NCBI GenBank assembly: GCA_944990035.1
Contig: CALYLX010000127.1
Coordinates: 806,001 to 870,000, forward strand
Reading direction: 5' to 3'
Source of the DNA: Clitopilus passeckerianus
Taxonomy: Eukaryota; Basidiomycota; Agaricomycetes; Agaricales; Entolomataceae
Length of the DNA stretch: 64,000 nt
Positions 11,174-29,574 of the stretch are shown here, in pieces; the first letter of the stretch is position 1; the number at the start of each line of letters is the position of its first letter. A model generated the notes under the pieces. That model saw nothing but the letters and a program-made list of their open reading frames with translations. It was not told the DNA's origin and ran no database searches. The position numbers were made by a program, and so were the translations under genes.

Positions 11174-12368
11174 CTAGGCTTCCTGACACCGTCCACACCC
11201 ACAATCAAAGTACCAGCTCTCTAAGAGATCAGCCCGCCTCTGGAGTCCCGTATCGTCAACATCAACATAACTTATACAAAGCTCTTCTCCTTGCTCGACC
11301 TCTCTGGCGGTATAAAAGACCATATTCCTGCCTTTCCGCTCCTTACGGATGTTTGGAGAACAACCTAGTCAGAAAGATCATAGTCAGCTAAACGCCGACA
11401 TGACGCGTGCGAGGAATCAAACAACGAGGCCAGCAGCGTTCCCGAGATATAGGTGTGCAGAAAATGCATATAGCAATAAAATACACACCATGGTTGAAAT
11501 AAGATGCCGAGACGTAGGAACCCCATCCAAACATCTCCTTATCTCCCTCAGTCGAAGTCTCCCATAGGCCGAAAGCGTTCCCGGCGTCCTTTCCGAGTAC
11601 CAAGCGGACGGTGTCCGAGGTTTGGAGGTAGCGCTTGAGAGCAGGGACCGCGATTTTACGCAGGAAACCGTAGACGCGGATGTGACAATCTAGGATGTGA
11701 GGTCGGGAGCGGACATGAGGGAGCTCGTTGTTTTGCAATTCAAGGAAGGCCTCCCATCTTGTGTCGTACTTTGGATGTCCTGTCAAAACGGGATCTAGCT
11801 GTGACCCCAATGCTGGAGTGTATTTGTCCTCGGAGTACCGTCGAACTAGAACAGAGGAAACGAACCGAGCGACGTCCAGCTCGGATTCGTCCAACGTCGG
11901 AACTTGTGTGCCAGATTGACCGTACATCTTTTCAGCCTGCTTCCAAGCAAGTTCAAGTAGATCAGGTGTCACGTTTTCCTTTACGAGTGTTTCCAGTGGC
12001 GAAGGTTCTACGAAAGGCCCTTTCCGTTTTTTCATCGTTTTGGTAGCTTTATCGATAGCGACATGCATCAGTCCCAAAAGACCATCTATATTCAGATCCC
12101 TGTTCCATGCCTCTTTGCATGCTTCATTGCAGAAATAGAAACCGCCGAGACCAGCCTGAGCTTCGTATCGAACGCTCCAAGAATTTCGTCCAGAGTCAAA
12201 TGCATAGGCGAAGCAGAAATGACAGACTTCTTTCCTAAATTTTCGATGAACAGTGTAGGCAAAAGGTGTCTGGCTGTTGAGAAGCGGGACACCCTTGGGC
12301 AAGGTGGTGGTCGCGAAGAAGCCTCGTCCTCCATAAGAGGTAGACTGAAGTGAATAGAGTTGATCCAT
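11174..12368 (-). CDS. SET-domain protein, SMYD/Set6-like
   Basis: Putative protein-lysine methyltransferase. Model: complement(join(11174..11364, 11489..12368)), 1071 nt, 356 residues. It begins MDQLYSLQSTSYGGRGFFAT, the first part of a split SET domain. A cysteine-rich insert (CHFCFAYAF ... FYFCNEACKEAW) stands where SMYD proteins have a MYND finger. The catalytic half contains SYVSASYFNHGCSPN, where the NH of NHxCxPN is split by the intron, and EELCISYVD. A Cys-rich post-SET end (FDCGCGRC) closes the protein. An in-frame upstream extension exists but reads poorly, so the ATG at 12368 was preferred. Substrate cannot be told from sequence. Confidence 0.85.
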
Positions 12369-12574
12369 GTTGATCTTGAGGTGATGAAGGTGGGGCGGCA
12401 GGGAACGGCAGATCAGATAGCAGGGCTGCCAAGCGAATCTTTTCCCAAAAAATCGCGAAGCGATCGTGGACATAAATCGGCGATAATTCAAATCTATTCA
12501 CGACTGCGAGTCAAAATATTTCGTATTCTATGTTGCTCTTATACAAGTTTCATAGCAGATATTCTCTAAAGATT

Positions 12575-13605
<1,031 letters not shown>

Positions 13606-13967
13606 CGTTGTGTTTGTCGAGGAGTGAGTGTAGAGTTGAGAGTAGACAATCTCTTGTCGGCTGGACGCGGCGCCGCTAAGGCGATCGAATATAACGAGTG
13701 GCGTTTAGTGGCGTTGACATTAGGTCCTAATAAGTGCAAACACTTAAACTGAGGTCCCTTCAGCTTTACTCCTTTTAGCTTCAACCGTTTGTGGCAACAC
13801 CGAAACCTCGAGGTTGGCCTGAGTACACAGAACGTGCTCTCTCTGGACTTTACAGACAGCGCAGACATTTGCAACAGTGATTTAGCATCTTGAAACGCGT
13901 CTGCTAGGCGCTCAGACTTCAGAAACTCCTCGGTGGCTGCCTTGACGAATATATCAAAGTATCCAAC
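13606..13967. promoter_or_regulatory. Divergent promoter region of TPI1 and GLE1
   Basis: A 362-bp spacer separates the start codons of two outward-reading housekeeping genes, so it must carry both promoters. No TATA-like box or specific factor site stood out; the assignment rests on position alone. Confidence 0.5.
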
Positions 13968-16105
13968 ATGCGATACGGTATACCACGATCATCGTCAAGA
14001 ACGACACAGTGCGAAGATTAATTAACCCATGAACTCGATGCTAAATATACTCATGCCACAGGACACAAGCAAGGGGTCGCTCAACGTTTGGCTTGCCTTC
14101 AGATTCGGATGAAGACTATTACCATTCCGACTCTGACTTGTTCTCTGGGGACTCCAGTGACTCCTGTTCTTCGGACTCTGATAGTTCCGTCTCGTCTTCC
14201 AACGATAATTCCTATGACTATGACTCTGAATCAGAGAAATCAGGACCACGACAGTGCGTTTCATTCCAGAGTTATCTTCTGACCCTGTGCTAATTTTGAC
14301 CCTGAACAGGAAATTGAGGCAGAGTAACCATACCCAGGATGAAATGAGATACATCGAGGAGACCGTTGCTGCAATACGACTACGAACACACCATCATGAC
14401 CCTTATGAGGATTGGCAACGGCAGACGCGGGTGGACGCATTTGTAGGTTTTAGGCGTCTGTTTGCTGTTCAAAACGCTTATCAGCTTGTTGTACTACAGA
14501 AAACTGCGCGCAAAGACCTTAGCGCGTCTCAAACCAAGTTTCTTGATGCTCAGGATCGGACAAGAGAACAGGAGACCAACCTTAGTGCCAGCGTTCGCTC
14601 CAAAGAGGTGAATGAGGCCCACAGGCGGATAGAAGCTTTACGGGCTAGGAACAAAGCCTTTGAAGACAAAATGCGACATGACCATAACCTACGTGCGCAG
14701 AAGCTTTGGGAACGAATGGAGCTCACTATCCAGGAAGAGGAAAAGAAGGTGCGGGAGAGGCTAGAAGCCGAGAGGAGGCAGAGGGAGGCAGAGGAACAGA
14801 GGAGACAGGAAGCTGAGTTGAAGAAGAAGCTGGAAGAGGAGAAAAAGCGGGCGGAGGAGGAAAAGAAACGGAAAGAGGAAGAAGAAGCGAAAGAGGCGAA
14901 GAGGAAAGAGGAGGAAAAGCAGAAGCAAGAGGAGGAGGAAAGGAGGCAGCAAGAGCTGCAAGAAGAGGAAGCTGCACAGGCGACCAAGGAGCAGAGAAAG
15001 GCGATAGGCTTGATAACTGCTCGAGAGGATTGGGTAGCAGCGAGGACCGACCTGAAGGTGGGGTTTTACCCTACCCAAAGATGCATGCTAACATTCGCCA
15101 TTGCAGAGGCTGAAAACAGAGATTATGCAGAAGGTCAAAGCCGACAAGCCAATGAAGTCTGAGTGGTCAAAATGGCGAAGACAAATTACGCCCAAGATTG
15201 GCCAGCTCACGGATAACCTCGACCAGATCAACACCATTGTTCGTCACTAATTCACATTCCACGGATGTTCGCCACTGACGCTTTCTGTAGTCTGAACAGC
15301 TTTACAAGATTCTTAATCCTCCAACGGGTGCCCACCATCCACTCATCTTTCACGCTCTCCTTTCTTCGCTTTCCAAGGCCATTCTTCTCCAAGCCGAAAC
15401 AGAAGTGACTGCAGAGAAAAAGAGCGCCATCCCTCTCGCCCAAGTAACCTTCAACCTCCTGGAAACCCTGGAAGGCTTCCCAGAAATCTTCTTCGCGAAA
15501 CTCGCTCAACGACTCGGCGGGTGGCCGATCCCTATCGTTATACCTAGCCAAGACGTTGCGTACCCTCCTGCAACCGGCCCAGACGATAAACCGCAAATGG
15601 TTAACTGGAAAGACGACGCTGACAGGACCAAGGCCATGGGTTACCGGAAAAGTGCAACTTCCGACGGGTTGGAGTCTGGTTCGGAGTATGTGGCTAGGGT
15701 GGCTGGGATCATGAGGGTGTACTTCCACATATTGAGGATCACGCCGACGAGGCAGCCGTTGAAGTACACCTTCCAGTTGCCGAGGTATTGGGTCTGGGTG
15801 TCGAGATTGTTGGGTGACAAGAGTTTGCTGGAGAGCGCAGTTGCTGCTCAGCTGTTGTACAGTAAGCTGCTTTTTCTGCTTTGAAGTTGGTCATTGTCTA
15901 ATTGCGATTCGTAGCTGCATTAGAAGTTCTTGGGAGTAAGGCAAGAGAAGTTTGGGGTCGTCAGTGGGACAAAATGCTAGAGCTTATATACGAAGGGGCG
16001 ACTAAGGGCTTTGCAGACGGCAAGGCAATTGGTGGAACAAGCCCAGAAGGTGTTGCTGCTCGTGTCCGTGTTCAGCTTGAAGTTGAACGCATCATGAAGG
16101 GATAA
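13968..16105 (+). CDS. GLE1: GLE1, nucleoporin and mRNA export factor
   Basis: Acts at the cytoplasmic face of the nuclear pore, where with inositol hexakisphosphate it activates the DEAD-box ATPase Dbp5 to remodel exported mRNPs. Model: join(13968..14008, 14062..14253, 14310..15057, 15107..15238, 15291..15861, 15915..16105), 1875 nt, 624 residues. The N-terminus (RGRSTFGLPSDSDEDYY) is typical of fungal GLE1 and is followed by an acidic Ser/Asp tract. A long charged coiled coil (about 170-330) precedes the helical C-terminal GLE1 domain (SEQLYKILNPPTGAHHPLIF ... ERIMKG). A 42-nt stretch at about 14444-14485 has intron-like ends but is open in frame, so it may or may not be spliced. Confidence 0.92.
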
Positions 16106-16369
16106 TTTTTGTAAATTCCTTACGACACTGCCTAGTGCATTACCCCCATTTCTAGGAATATTGTATAAGTGGTAGAAACGCCAATTATTGCCAAGTGCAT
16201 GAGATGGAATGGGATGCCTTTTCTCACGGACGCGGGCCTGCCAAAACCATACAACGTGCATGAGTTTTGGGTGCACTAAACACTGGAACCTTCAATTCAA
16301 ACTGCCGCTGAGCATAGAAGGCTGCCGAATTGATAACAGCCTATAGAGCGTCTGTGCTTGACAGACCAG

Positions 16370-17960
16370 ATGGGCACCGCAAACATTGACACCCTGCCAC
16401 AAGAATTACTCAACCAAATCTGCTGCTTCATTGACTCTCCAAGAGATCTTCTTTCCGTGGCCATAACCTCCAAGTACCTCAACAACTCTGTAATTCACAA
16501 CAATAGTCTCTATATGCGCGTTATTCAATGTGGATATGATCGAGAGCACCTCTGGAAGAGCGTTATTCAACGTCCAGCATTAGCTACTGAAATGCGATTC
16601 CTGGATATAGTACAAGAGACGAGATCTCCTGGAGCAAGTATACGCAGTTCTACAGCAATATTGATACCTAAACTCGGCGATGAAGACAAGAACAGGAGCG
16701 CGCACTGAGCCTGTTGCCAACCGCCATCCGTGACATGCGCCATCTTCAGCGATTCCACTGGGCTGCTGCACAATACCCGGAGGAGGAGCTATTTCTGGCG
16801 CTCAAAGAAAACTGCTTGGAGCTAAACGAAGTAGAGTTGCTTGCCTACAGCGACATGCCTTTCAATCCGGGAGAAATGCGGTACCCAGGCGGATGGCCAA
16901 CCTCGCGTGTAAGTCCTCGTCTGGTTTGTTGAAGATAAAATAGTACCTTGTTAATCGGACTTCCTTTCAAGCTATGGTCTTTCTCCAATCTCACAAGTTT
17001 TTCGTATCCTGAATTCTTCAGAGACAACACGGACAACGATCACGAGCAGTGTATTGCCAGCCTAACTGAGCTGCTAGTTGAACGATGTCATGGCCTCGAA
17101 ATTTACAGCTTTCTTCCGTTGCGGGCGGGGACGATTCGTGACATATCCCAAGACATCTATGCAACGTCTTATAAAACACGCACGGTGACCCAAAATCAAG
17201 CGCCTCAACATCGACAATTATGCTCTGGTCGGATCTGATGCTAGATTTTTGAACGCTCATCCGGCACTCGAAACGTTTCAGCAGTATGGCTTGCCTGGAC
17301 ACGTCCCCCAACTCTGGCGAATTCCCAACCTCTGTCATTTTCACATTGATCAAATGCCTCCGTTATTGCAGGTTGGGAAAGAGGGTGCCCGAAACCTTCG
17401 TCACTTTGCTCTCTTCCTGTACTGCGACTACTTGGTTGAAGGATGTATGAACGAAGATATGCATCGGGAGTTTTTCGAGGCAGCTTCGGCTTTGGAATCT
17501 CTCACAATCCGATCTTACGATTATTTTTGTCGTCGGTCTGCTGCCAACATAGCCACGCACATTACGCCCTCCCTCAGGAGATTTGTGATTGTAAACAGGC
17601 AGCCCATGATGCCGAGATCTAATCTGGTATGACATCAATTGGTAGTACTTGTGTTTGCTCATCACTGATTCTTCTTCAACACAGGATAAGGGGGATACAA
17701 TTGAAATCTTGACTGCGCTTCAGAATCTGACTCACTTCTCTCCGATATACTAGAATCCTGGGCCAGCCGAGACGAGAATCTGGACAGTTGGGTTATGGCT
17801 GCACTCGCCGCGGTCACAAAACACGGCCCAACTTACGTTTCGTGTGTGTAAGATACAGGGTTGACGGTCTGGAATGCTCCGGTTGGGTGGAGGTCGAGAG
17901 GCTTAGTGAGCAGGTCTTCGGTGGATTTTCGTGGTTCCCAGGTATGGGTTTACTGCAGAC
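16370..17960 (+). pseudogene. Decayed F-box/leucine-rich protein gene
   Basis: Relative of the intact F-box gene at 37218-38915. The start (LPQELLNQICCFIDSPRDLL) is a clear F-box, and later segments (LWSFSNLTSFSYPEFF, RLNIDNYALVGSDARFL, NLTHFSPIY, LRFVCVRYRVDGLECSGW) follow the family order. The frame is broken several times: a one-base loss near 16702, a shift near 17165, a TGA at 17186-17188 where Trp is expected, a TAG at 17751-17753 and another one-base loss near 17825. Normal-looking introns remain. Three of the lesions are single-base losses and could be assembly errors, but the TGA and the extra shift favour genuine decay. The 3' boundary is approximate. Confidence 0.7.
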
Positions 17961-18198
17961 ATTGACGTTGATCGGTGGGGAAGCCCTTACTTCGGTGCTG
18001 GATATGAGCTGTTATTCAAGAGTCGTGGTGACTTGCCACCTTTGTAGTATCAGAAACTGTATTCTTGCATTGAACAGAGATGTCTGCCCATTTTTTGAAG
18101 GGAACTATATTTCTCCGTTCTATTTTTACTTATCAACTACACGTATGATTGTCAGGAACGTGGTAGATTCAGGGATACGCGGGGCTGCGGCCGGGAAG

Positions 18199-18246
18199 AC
18201 GCGTTCGACGCGTCGTTTTTTTCCCTTTAGTCATCTTCGAACGCGT
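18199..18246. promoter_or_regulatory. Three ACGCGT motifs upstream of the ABC transporter
   Basis: ACGCGT occurs at 18199-18204, 18208-18213 and 18241-18246, 220-270 bp before the transporter's start codon. ACGCGT is the core of the MluI cell-cycle box bound by MBF in yeasts. Spacing and clustering are non-random by eye, but a role here is only inferred from the motif. Confidence 0.35.
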
Positions 18247-18468
18247 AAGCGCTGTTGCTGCCGAGTCGCTGTGCAATGCGAATTCCAGGAATTTTCATTG
18301 GTCAGACAACTCTCGACATCTCCATGCGGGTTCCTGGCCATTACCGCGAGTCATTGGGGACGGCAAGGGACCCGTTTAAAGTCACCAATGCTTTGTTCAT
18401 TGCTCTTCTCTATTCCATCGCTCAGCTAGTATACCCTAAGTTCGACTTGGCCCACTTCAGCCTACCCA

Positions 18469-24400
<5,932 letters not shown>

Positions 24401-24515
24401 TAGATACCCGAAGTTTTGAGATTATTTATGAACTTATACCTAGATTAGTTTTTTTCCGAAGGCAATCGTAGTAATAATGGAAGATTCGCTATTTAGTTAC
24501 TAGTAGGACTACATA

Positions 24516-25145
24516 TTATAGAATACACATATCCTGCGCATTCAACAAATCAGCGTTCGTTAAGAGCCGGTCTTCGTCAAGGATATCCATTTTTATCTGA
24601 TCCTGCCAAGCTCCACATATCCATACTGATTCTCGTACTCTTGCTTCTTCCACGAAACCTCTAAGGACAATGGACTTAGCCAGAGTTATTGGCACGCATT
24701 CCGGTAGAACCTACATCTTCTTGTACATGTGGATAGCACGATCGTTTCCACTGAAAACAGCTAAAGAAACGCGGTGGGCCTGGAGATTTTGAAAAGCATA
24801 GTCGACCATGAAACGAGTGATCTCAGCCCCGTAGCCCAAATTCTGCGATTCTGGGATAATGCTGATTCCGAACGAGAGATTCCGATTCTTGTGACTAGCT
24901 TCCTTCTCGAATAAAATAGCCATGCCAACGAAGGCTCCACCCTCGAGCTCTTCGGCAACACAAAATATCAAGCATTTCTGGAAGAAAGCCAGCTGGGTTT
25001 CCTTGAATCTCTCGCTCGTCAGGGGAACAATATATCCATCAACGAATAGGCAGGAGGCGACACTGTGACGATTGTGGAGGTCAAGAAGAGCTTCTAAGTC
25101 ACTCCGCTTGTAGGCTCGTAAACACAGTCCCTGTGTGTTGAACAT
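24516..25145 (-). CDS. GNAT-family N-acetyltransferase, copy 1
   Basis: Model: complement(join(24516..24660, 24715..25145)), 576 nt, 191 residues. It has the RimJ/RimL-type GNAT layout: LCLRAYKRSDLEALLDLHN at the start, a core strand ending in FVGMAILF, the acetyl-CoA loop region ESQNLGYGAEITRFMVDYAF, and RVSLAVFSGNDRAIHMYKKIGFVEEAR, where the codon for the Ile of KKIGF is split by the intron. Substrate unknown. It is a tandem paralog of the next gene, with the intron at the same codon and phase, so the pair arose by local duplication. The ATG at 25145 is the first in frame. Confidence 0.85.
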
Positions 25146-25317
25146 AGTGCCTAGAAGTCTTATTTGAACCACGCCGGAGCTTCAGCCTCAGCGGACAACG
25201 GCAGAGCTTCGTACGGCCCTTGCTTTGGTCCGTTTGTCCGGCTTGGGATTCAATCTAAGGATTTGACGAAATTTATGGCTTATTCAAACGAAAGATATAA
25301 CAATTGGAGCAGATATT

Positions 25318-25949
25318 CTATAATATGCTGTCTTCTACAGAATGTGCGGTGCTTCGGTCTGATTGCTGTAGGTTCCATTCTTCGTAGAGAATACCCATTT
25401 TCAATCTATCTTGCCAGGCTCCATCAAGCCATACATACTTTCGTATCCTTGCTTCTTCCAAGAAGCCACTGCCAGGAGATCAATCGTTTTTTGAGTGCGC
25501 ATTTGCGCAAAATAAACTCACATTTTCTTGTAGACCTGCACAGCTCGTTCGTTTTCGCCGACTACAGCCAGAGAAACTCGATGCATGCCCAAGTTACGAA
25601 AGGCATAATCGACCATGAATCGTGTTATCTCTGTCCCGTAACCCATATTCTGGTACTTGGAGCCAAGGCTGATTCCGAAGGAAGGATTCTTGTTATGCTG
25701 AGCGGCGGGTTGAAAAAGGATTGTGATTCCGACGAATTCATTGCTTTCGAGTTCTTCGACGATGCAAAACATCAAGCTCTTTTGAAGGAAAGCCATGGGT
25801 CCCTCCCTGAAAGCGTCCTCCGTCACTGGGGTACAGTATGACTCTACGGCCATCCATGGCGCGACGTTGGGATCATTGTGCAGTGCGAGAACATGCTCGA
25901 AGTCACTAGATCTGAACGCCCTTAGACGGAGTCGTTCAGTCGTAAACAT
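25318..25949 (-). CDS. GNAT-family N-acetyltransferase, copy 2
   Basis: Model: complement(join(25318..25468, 25522..25949)), 579 nt, 192 residues. Starts MFTTERLRLRAFRSSDFEHV, the usual opening of this GNAT class. The core is FVGITILF, the acetyl-CoA region YQNMGYGTEITRFMVDYAF, and the C-terminal VYKKIGFLEEARIRK. The intron position matches copy 1 exactly. The C-terminal tail (about 18 residues) differs from copy 1. Which amine it acetylates cannot be told. Confidence 0.86.
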
Positions 25950-26213
25950 TGTCAAGGAGATCTTTGAGGTTGAATTCCAACGGATGAACGACGAAGCAAG
26001 TAATGGTTGTGACTAGACTAAGATAACAGAGTCGGATCGAGTCACAACACCCACCAATTCAATCGTGCAGAGTATCAGAGGTTGAATCGGGCGTTAATTG
26101 GCCGAAACACCGCTTCAATATCAGTTTCATGAAGATATTGGTCGGCGAGAGCACTATTAATAAGTCAATAATGTACAAATAAGAGCGTACAAGTAGAAAA
26201 GGTCAAAAGTGAT

Positions 26214-27268
26214 TTATGAGGATGGGACCTTTGTTGCTTCAACGGTGTGTTTCCAAAGCTTCTCCATTGCATCGTCTGAGCCAAACCACCGCTTCAAGCC
26301 CAAGTCTTCTCCACGAGAACCTACTCTTGCAAAGCCCTCCTGGGTGCTGAGGAGACCATGCAGGAGATATTCTCCCGCATCTCGGTAGGTGGACATCAAC
26401 GGAGCAAACGGCTTCATCATCACAGAACTGACTCTGATGAATGTCGAATCCGAGGAGGACATGAGGCCAGTGTTGACAACTCCTGGATATCCATGGGTGA
26501 ATGTGATGCCTGGATTCAGAGCGGCGAATTTCTGGAAGGAGAGAAAAACACTTGTGAGTCATGGACAAGATGTGAGGGGCGATTGAAATTTACCTTGAAA
26601 GCTAGATCATTATAGGTTGGGCCTTGTAGACCAGCCGCCTGGACGGTGAAGGTTTTCTTCAACCCCAGATCGTCCAGGTTAATCTCCCCTCCCTTTCCAG
26701 CCGCCATGACAGACATCACTTTGGCATCTTCTCCAGCATCCTTGGCTTTCTTGAGAAGGGGTAGAAGGTCGTTGGTAAACTTCCAACGAGAATAGTAGTG
26801 AACGGCCAGCTTCTTGTCGAGGCCTTCTTCAGTTTCGTCCCTGCCTTTCATCGTCATATAGCCTTGACTCATGAAGAGGAAGTTGAGCTTTGGGAGTCGA
26901 CTCGAGAGGTCCTGGGTCACTGTTTGGATATTCTTCATCCGAGAGACGTCGCATTGCACGAACTCGTGCGTGTGCTCGCCATCCTTGAGTTTAGGGAGTC
27001 CTGCGAGAATGGCGTCCGCTGCTTCGCGGTTTCGGCCGACGACGATGATGTGGGCTTTTCCTTTGACATGCTCTGCGAATGCCTCCGTGAGGCCTTGGCC
27101 AATGCCTGCAGTGCCTCCGACGAATATTGCGATGGGTTTATAGGAAGGATTGAAGGCGGCGTTTGCGGCCCGAGCTGCAGCAAGTGATGGCATGTTGGTC
27201 TTGAAGGTGAAGAAGTAGAAGCTGGCGACTGCAACGACAAGTGAGAAGAATGTAAGGAAGAGACGCAT
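26214..27268 (-). CDS. Membrane-anchored short-chain dehydrogenase, copy 1
   Basis: Model: complement(join(26214..26531, 26594..27268)), 993 nt, 330 residues. NAD(P)-dependent SDR: an N-terminal hydrophobic anchor (FLTFFSLVVAVASFYFFTF), the nucleotide-binding glycines in IFVGGTAGIGQG, and the catalytic YxxxK as HYYSRWKFTN. The usual NNAG is replaced by FMSQG, as in its two neighbours. Substrate unknown; retinol/oxidoreductase-like annotations are common for this class but cannot be verified here. First of three tandem minus-strand paralogs. It is closest to copy 2, with similarity continuing into the 3' flank. Confidence 0.87.
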
Positions 27269-28127
27269 GAACTGCTAGCCTTCCTGTTTGCGTTCAAGGA
27301 GCTTTAAGAACGCTGCCTGACAGATGCAAACTTAAAGTTGCCGACTCGACACGTACAGCGGCCGTAGGGATTGATCAAGCCAATCGAACGGTGTTCACTG
27401 GGCATCGGTTGCCTTTCTGGGGTCTCTTTGTAAAGCATGCTGACCTCGGTCTGTGCTGATGTGCTGATGACCCAACGCGAATTACACTTGGAATCGCTGG
27501 TCAAAACTTCAACTCGTATCGTTCAGTGGCGAACATTGTCGACGAGATTTTTAGGGTCAAATCCCTGCATGAAGGGCGTTGTGAGTAATGTTGGATGATC
27601 TCTGCCAGTCTGCCATGCCATCCCACGTCTGTATGCCTGGCATATTTACCTTCACCTTTCTACCATACCCTAAACGGCTTTGAGTTCAAAGCGGCTGCGA
27701 GACCGGCCTAGTACGCGGCCAGGTAGTCATCCAAGGCTTCTCGACTCCAACTCGAAGACTCGAAGCAAGCAGATCTTTGCACTCAGTCTGGATGTTTGTA
27801 GAAAGATGCAAAACACGGTTTTAGCTTATCTCAGGCAACAATAAGCGACTAAATATGCTTGACCCTCAGCAAAATCTGAGAACCGCTTTAAATTGCCACC
27901 CCATAAGATCATGTGACCAATAGCTGCGACTAGAGTCAAAGGGTAATGAAATCGAGAGATATGACCAATAATGAACAGACTCCATCGTCTTGAGCTTCAG
28001 GTGTTTTTAACTCGGGACTATATATGGCTTGCGAGTCGGTTTCGTGAATCTATTGTGATTCAGAGCATTATTGATAAACTGATAATGTACAATTAATAGC
28101 GTGCCAGTAGAAAGGTTCAAAAGCGGT
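27269..28127. other. Intergenic stretch between SDR copies
   Basis: Contains the upstream region of SDR copy 1 and the 3' flank of copy 2. The 3' flank resembles that of copy 1, which supports a recent duplication. No gene supported. Confidence 0.5.
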
Positions 28128-29184
28128 TTATGAGGATGAAACCTTCGTTGCTTCAACAGTGTGCTTCCAAAGCTTCTCCATTGCCTCGTCTGAGCCGAAC
28201 CATCGCTTCATACCCAAATTCTCTCCGCGTGAGCCAATCCTTGCGAAACCCTCCTGAGTACTGAGTAGACCGTGTAGGAGATACTCTCCTGCATCACGAT
28301 AGGTAGACATGAATGGAGCAAACGGTTGCAACATCACGGAAGTGACTTTGAGGAATGTCGAATCCGAGGAGGCCAGGATGTTGGTGTTGACACCTCCTGG
28401 GTATCCATGAGTGAATGTGATGCCTGGATTCAGGGCGGAGAATTTCTGAGAGAGGAATGTACCAATGTTAGCCATGGACGATGGGTGAGGCGCAAGTAAA
28501 GTTTACCTTGAAAGCTAGATCATTATAGGTTGGGGCTTGGAGCGCAGCCGCCTGGAGAGTGTAGGTTTTCTTCAAACCCAGATCATCCAGGTCGATCTCC
28601 CCTCCCTTCCCTGCCGAAAAGAGAGATAACACCTTGGCATCCTCCCCGGCGTCCTTAGCCTTCCTCAAAAGAGGTAGGAGGTCGTTGGTGAACTTCCAAC
28701 GAGAATAGTAGTGAACAGCCAACTTCTTGTCCAAGCGTTCTTCCGTTTCGTCCCTTCCTTTCAGCGTCATAAAGCCTTGACTCATGAAGAGGAAGTTGAG
28801 CTTGGGAAGTCGACTAGAGAGATCCTGGGTGACTGTCTGGATGTTTTTCATCCGTGAAACGTCGCATTGCACGAACTCGTGCGTGTGCTCGCCATCCTTG
28901 GGTTTGGGCAATCCTGCGAGAATGGCGTCCGCTGCCTCGCGGTTACGGCCGACGACAATGATATGCGCTTTGCCCTTGACGTGTTCTGCGAATGCCTCAG
29001 TGAGGCCCTGGCCAATGCCTGACGTTCCTCCAACGAAGATTGCCACAGGTTTGTAGGAAGGACTGAAGGCGGCATTTGCGGCCCGAGCTGCTGCGAGTGA
29101 TGGCATGCTGATGATGTTCGAGGTGAAGAGGTAGAAACTAAGTACTGCAATGAGAAGTGAGAAGGATGTGAGGAAGAGACGCAT
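28128..29184 (-). CDS. Membrane-anchored short-chain dehydrogenase, copy 2
   Basis: Model: complement(join(28128..28445, 28507..29184)), 996 nt, 331 residues. Nearly the same protein as copy 1: hydrophobic anchor FLTSFSLLIAVLSFYLFTS, IFVGGTSGIGQG, FMSQG, HYYSRWKFTN, and the C-terminal block ITFTHGYPGGVNTNILASSD. The single intron is at the equivalent place in phase 0. A difference worth noting is LSLFSAGKGGEI against MSVMAAGKGGEI in copy 1, within the region that normally holds the catalytic Ser. Confidence 0.87.
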
Positions 29185-29574
29185 GGACAGTTAGGCTTCG
29201 AGCTTGCATTCTTTAAAGGCGTTGCTCGCCAGAAACTTAAGGTTGCCGGCTCGACGCGTACAGTGGCAATGGGCGTCGATCACGCCGGCAATTGAACGGT
29301 TTGCGTCACCCTCCTCGTAAGACGTGCTGACCATGGTGATGTATTTATGTCACCCACTCGCTGGTCAATACTACAATGTTCAACTTCGAATGTACGTACT
29401 ATGATTTTTCGACCGGTGACCACGTAGCTATTCCGCCTGACCTCAGTCCACAGATTTCAGACATGGGAAGAGCTACGACTATCACTTTACATATCATATT
29501 GCTAAATTAAAATATTACGGGTAAATGCTTGGGTAAATATTTCCACTGTTAAGAACTCTCAGTCTGGATTGCTA
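29185..29574. other. Intergenic stretch between SDR copies 2 and 3
   Basis: 390 bp holding the upstream region of copy 2 and the 3' flank of copy 3. No coding or RNA feature seen. Confidence 0.5.

Noticed and set aside
14550..14987. 145-residue Ser/Cys/Phe-rich open frame on the minus strand
   Set aside because: It is the mirror of the GLE1 coiled coil (GAG/AAG codons read backwards), so it is a compositional shadow.
17788..18429. 213-residue plus-strand open frame
   Set aside because: Its first part is the displaced 3' end of the F-box pseudogene and the rest is the upstream region of the transporter; not a gene of its own.
25950..25955. Longer starts using TTG or GTG (here for GNAT copy 2; likewise GNAT copy 1, GH92, lactonase)
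   Set aside because: Eukaryotic nuclear genes start at ATG; the first in-frame ATG gives the expected family N-terminus in each case.
26798..27187. Plus-strand open frames opposite the SDR genes
   Set aside because: They recur at the same place opposite all three SDR copies, as expected of antisense shadows of conserved coding sequence.
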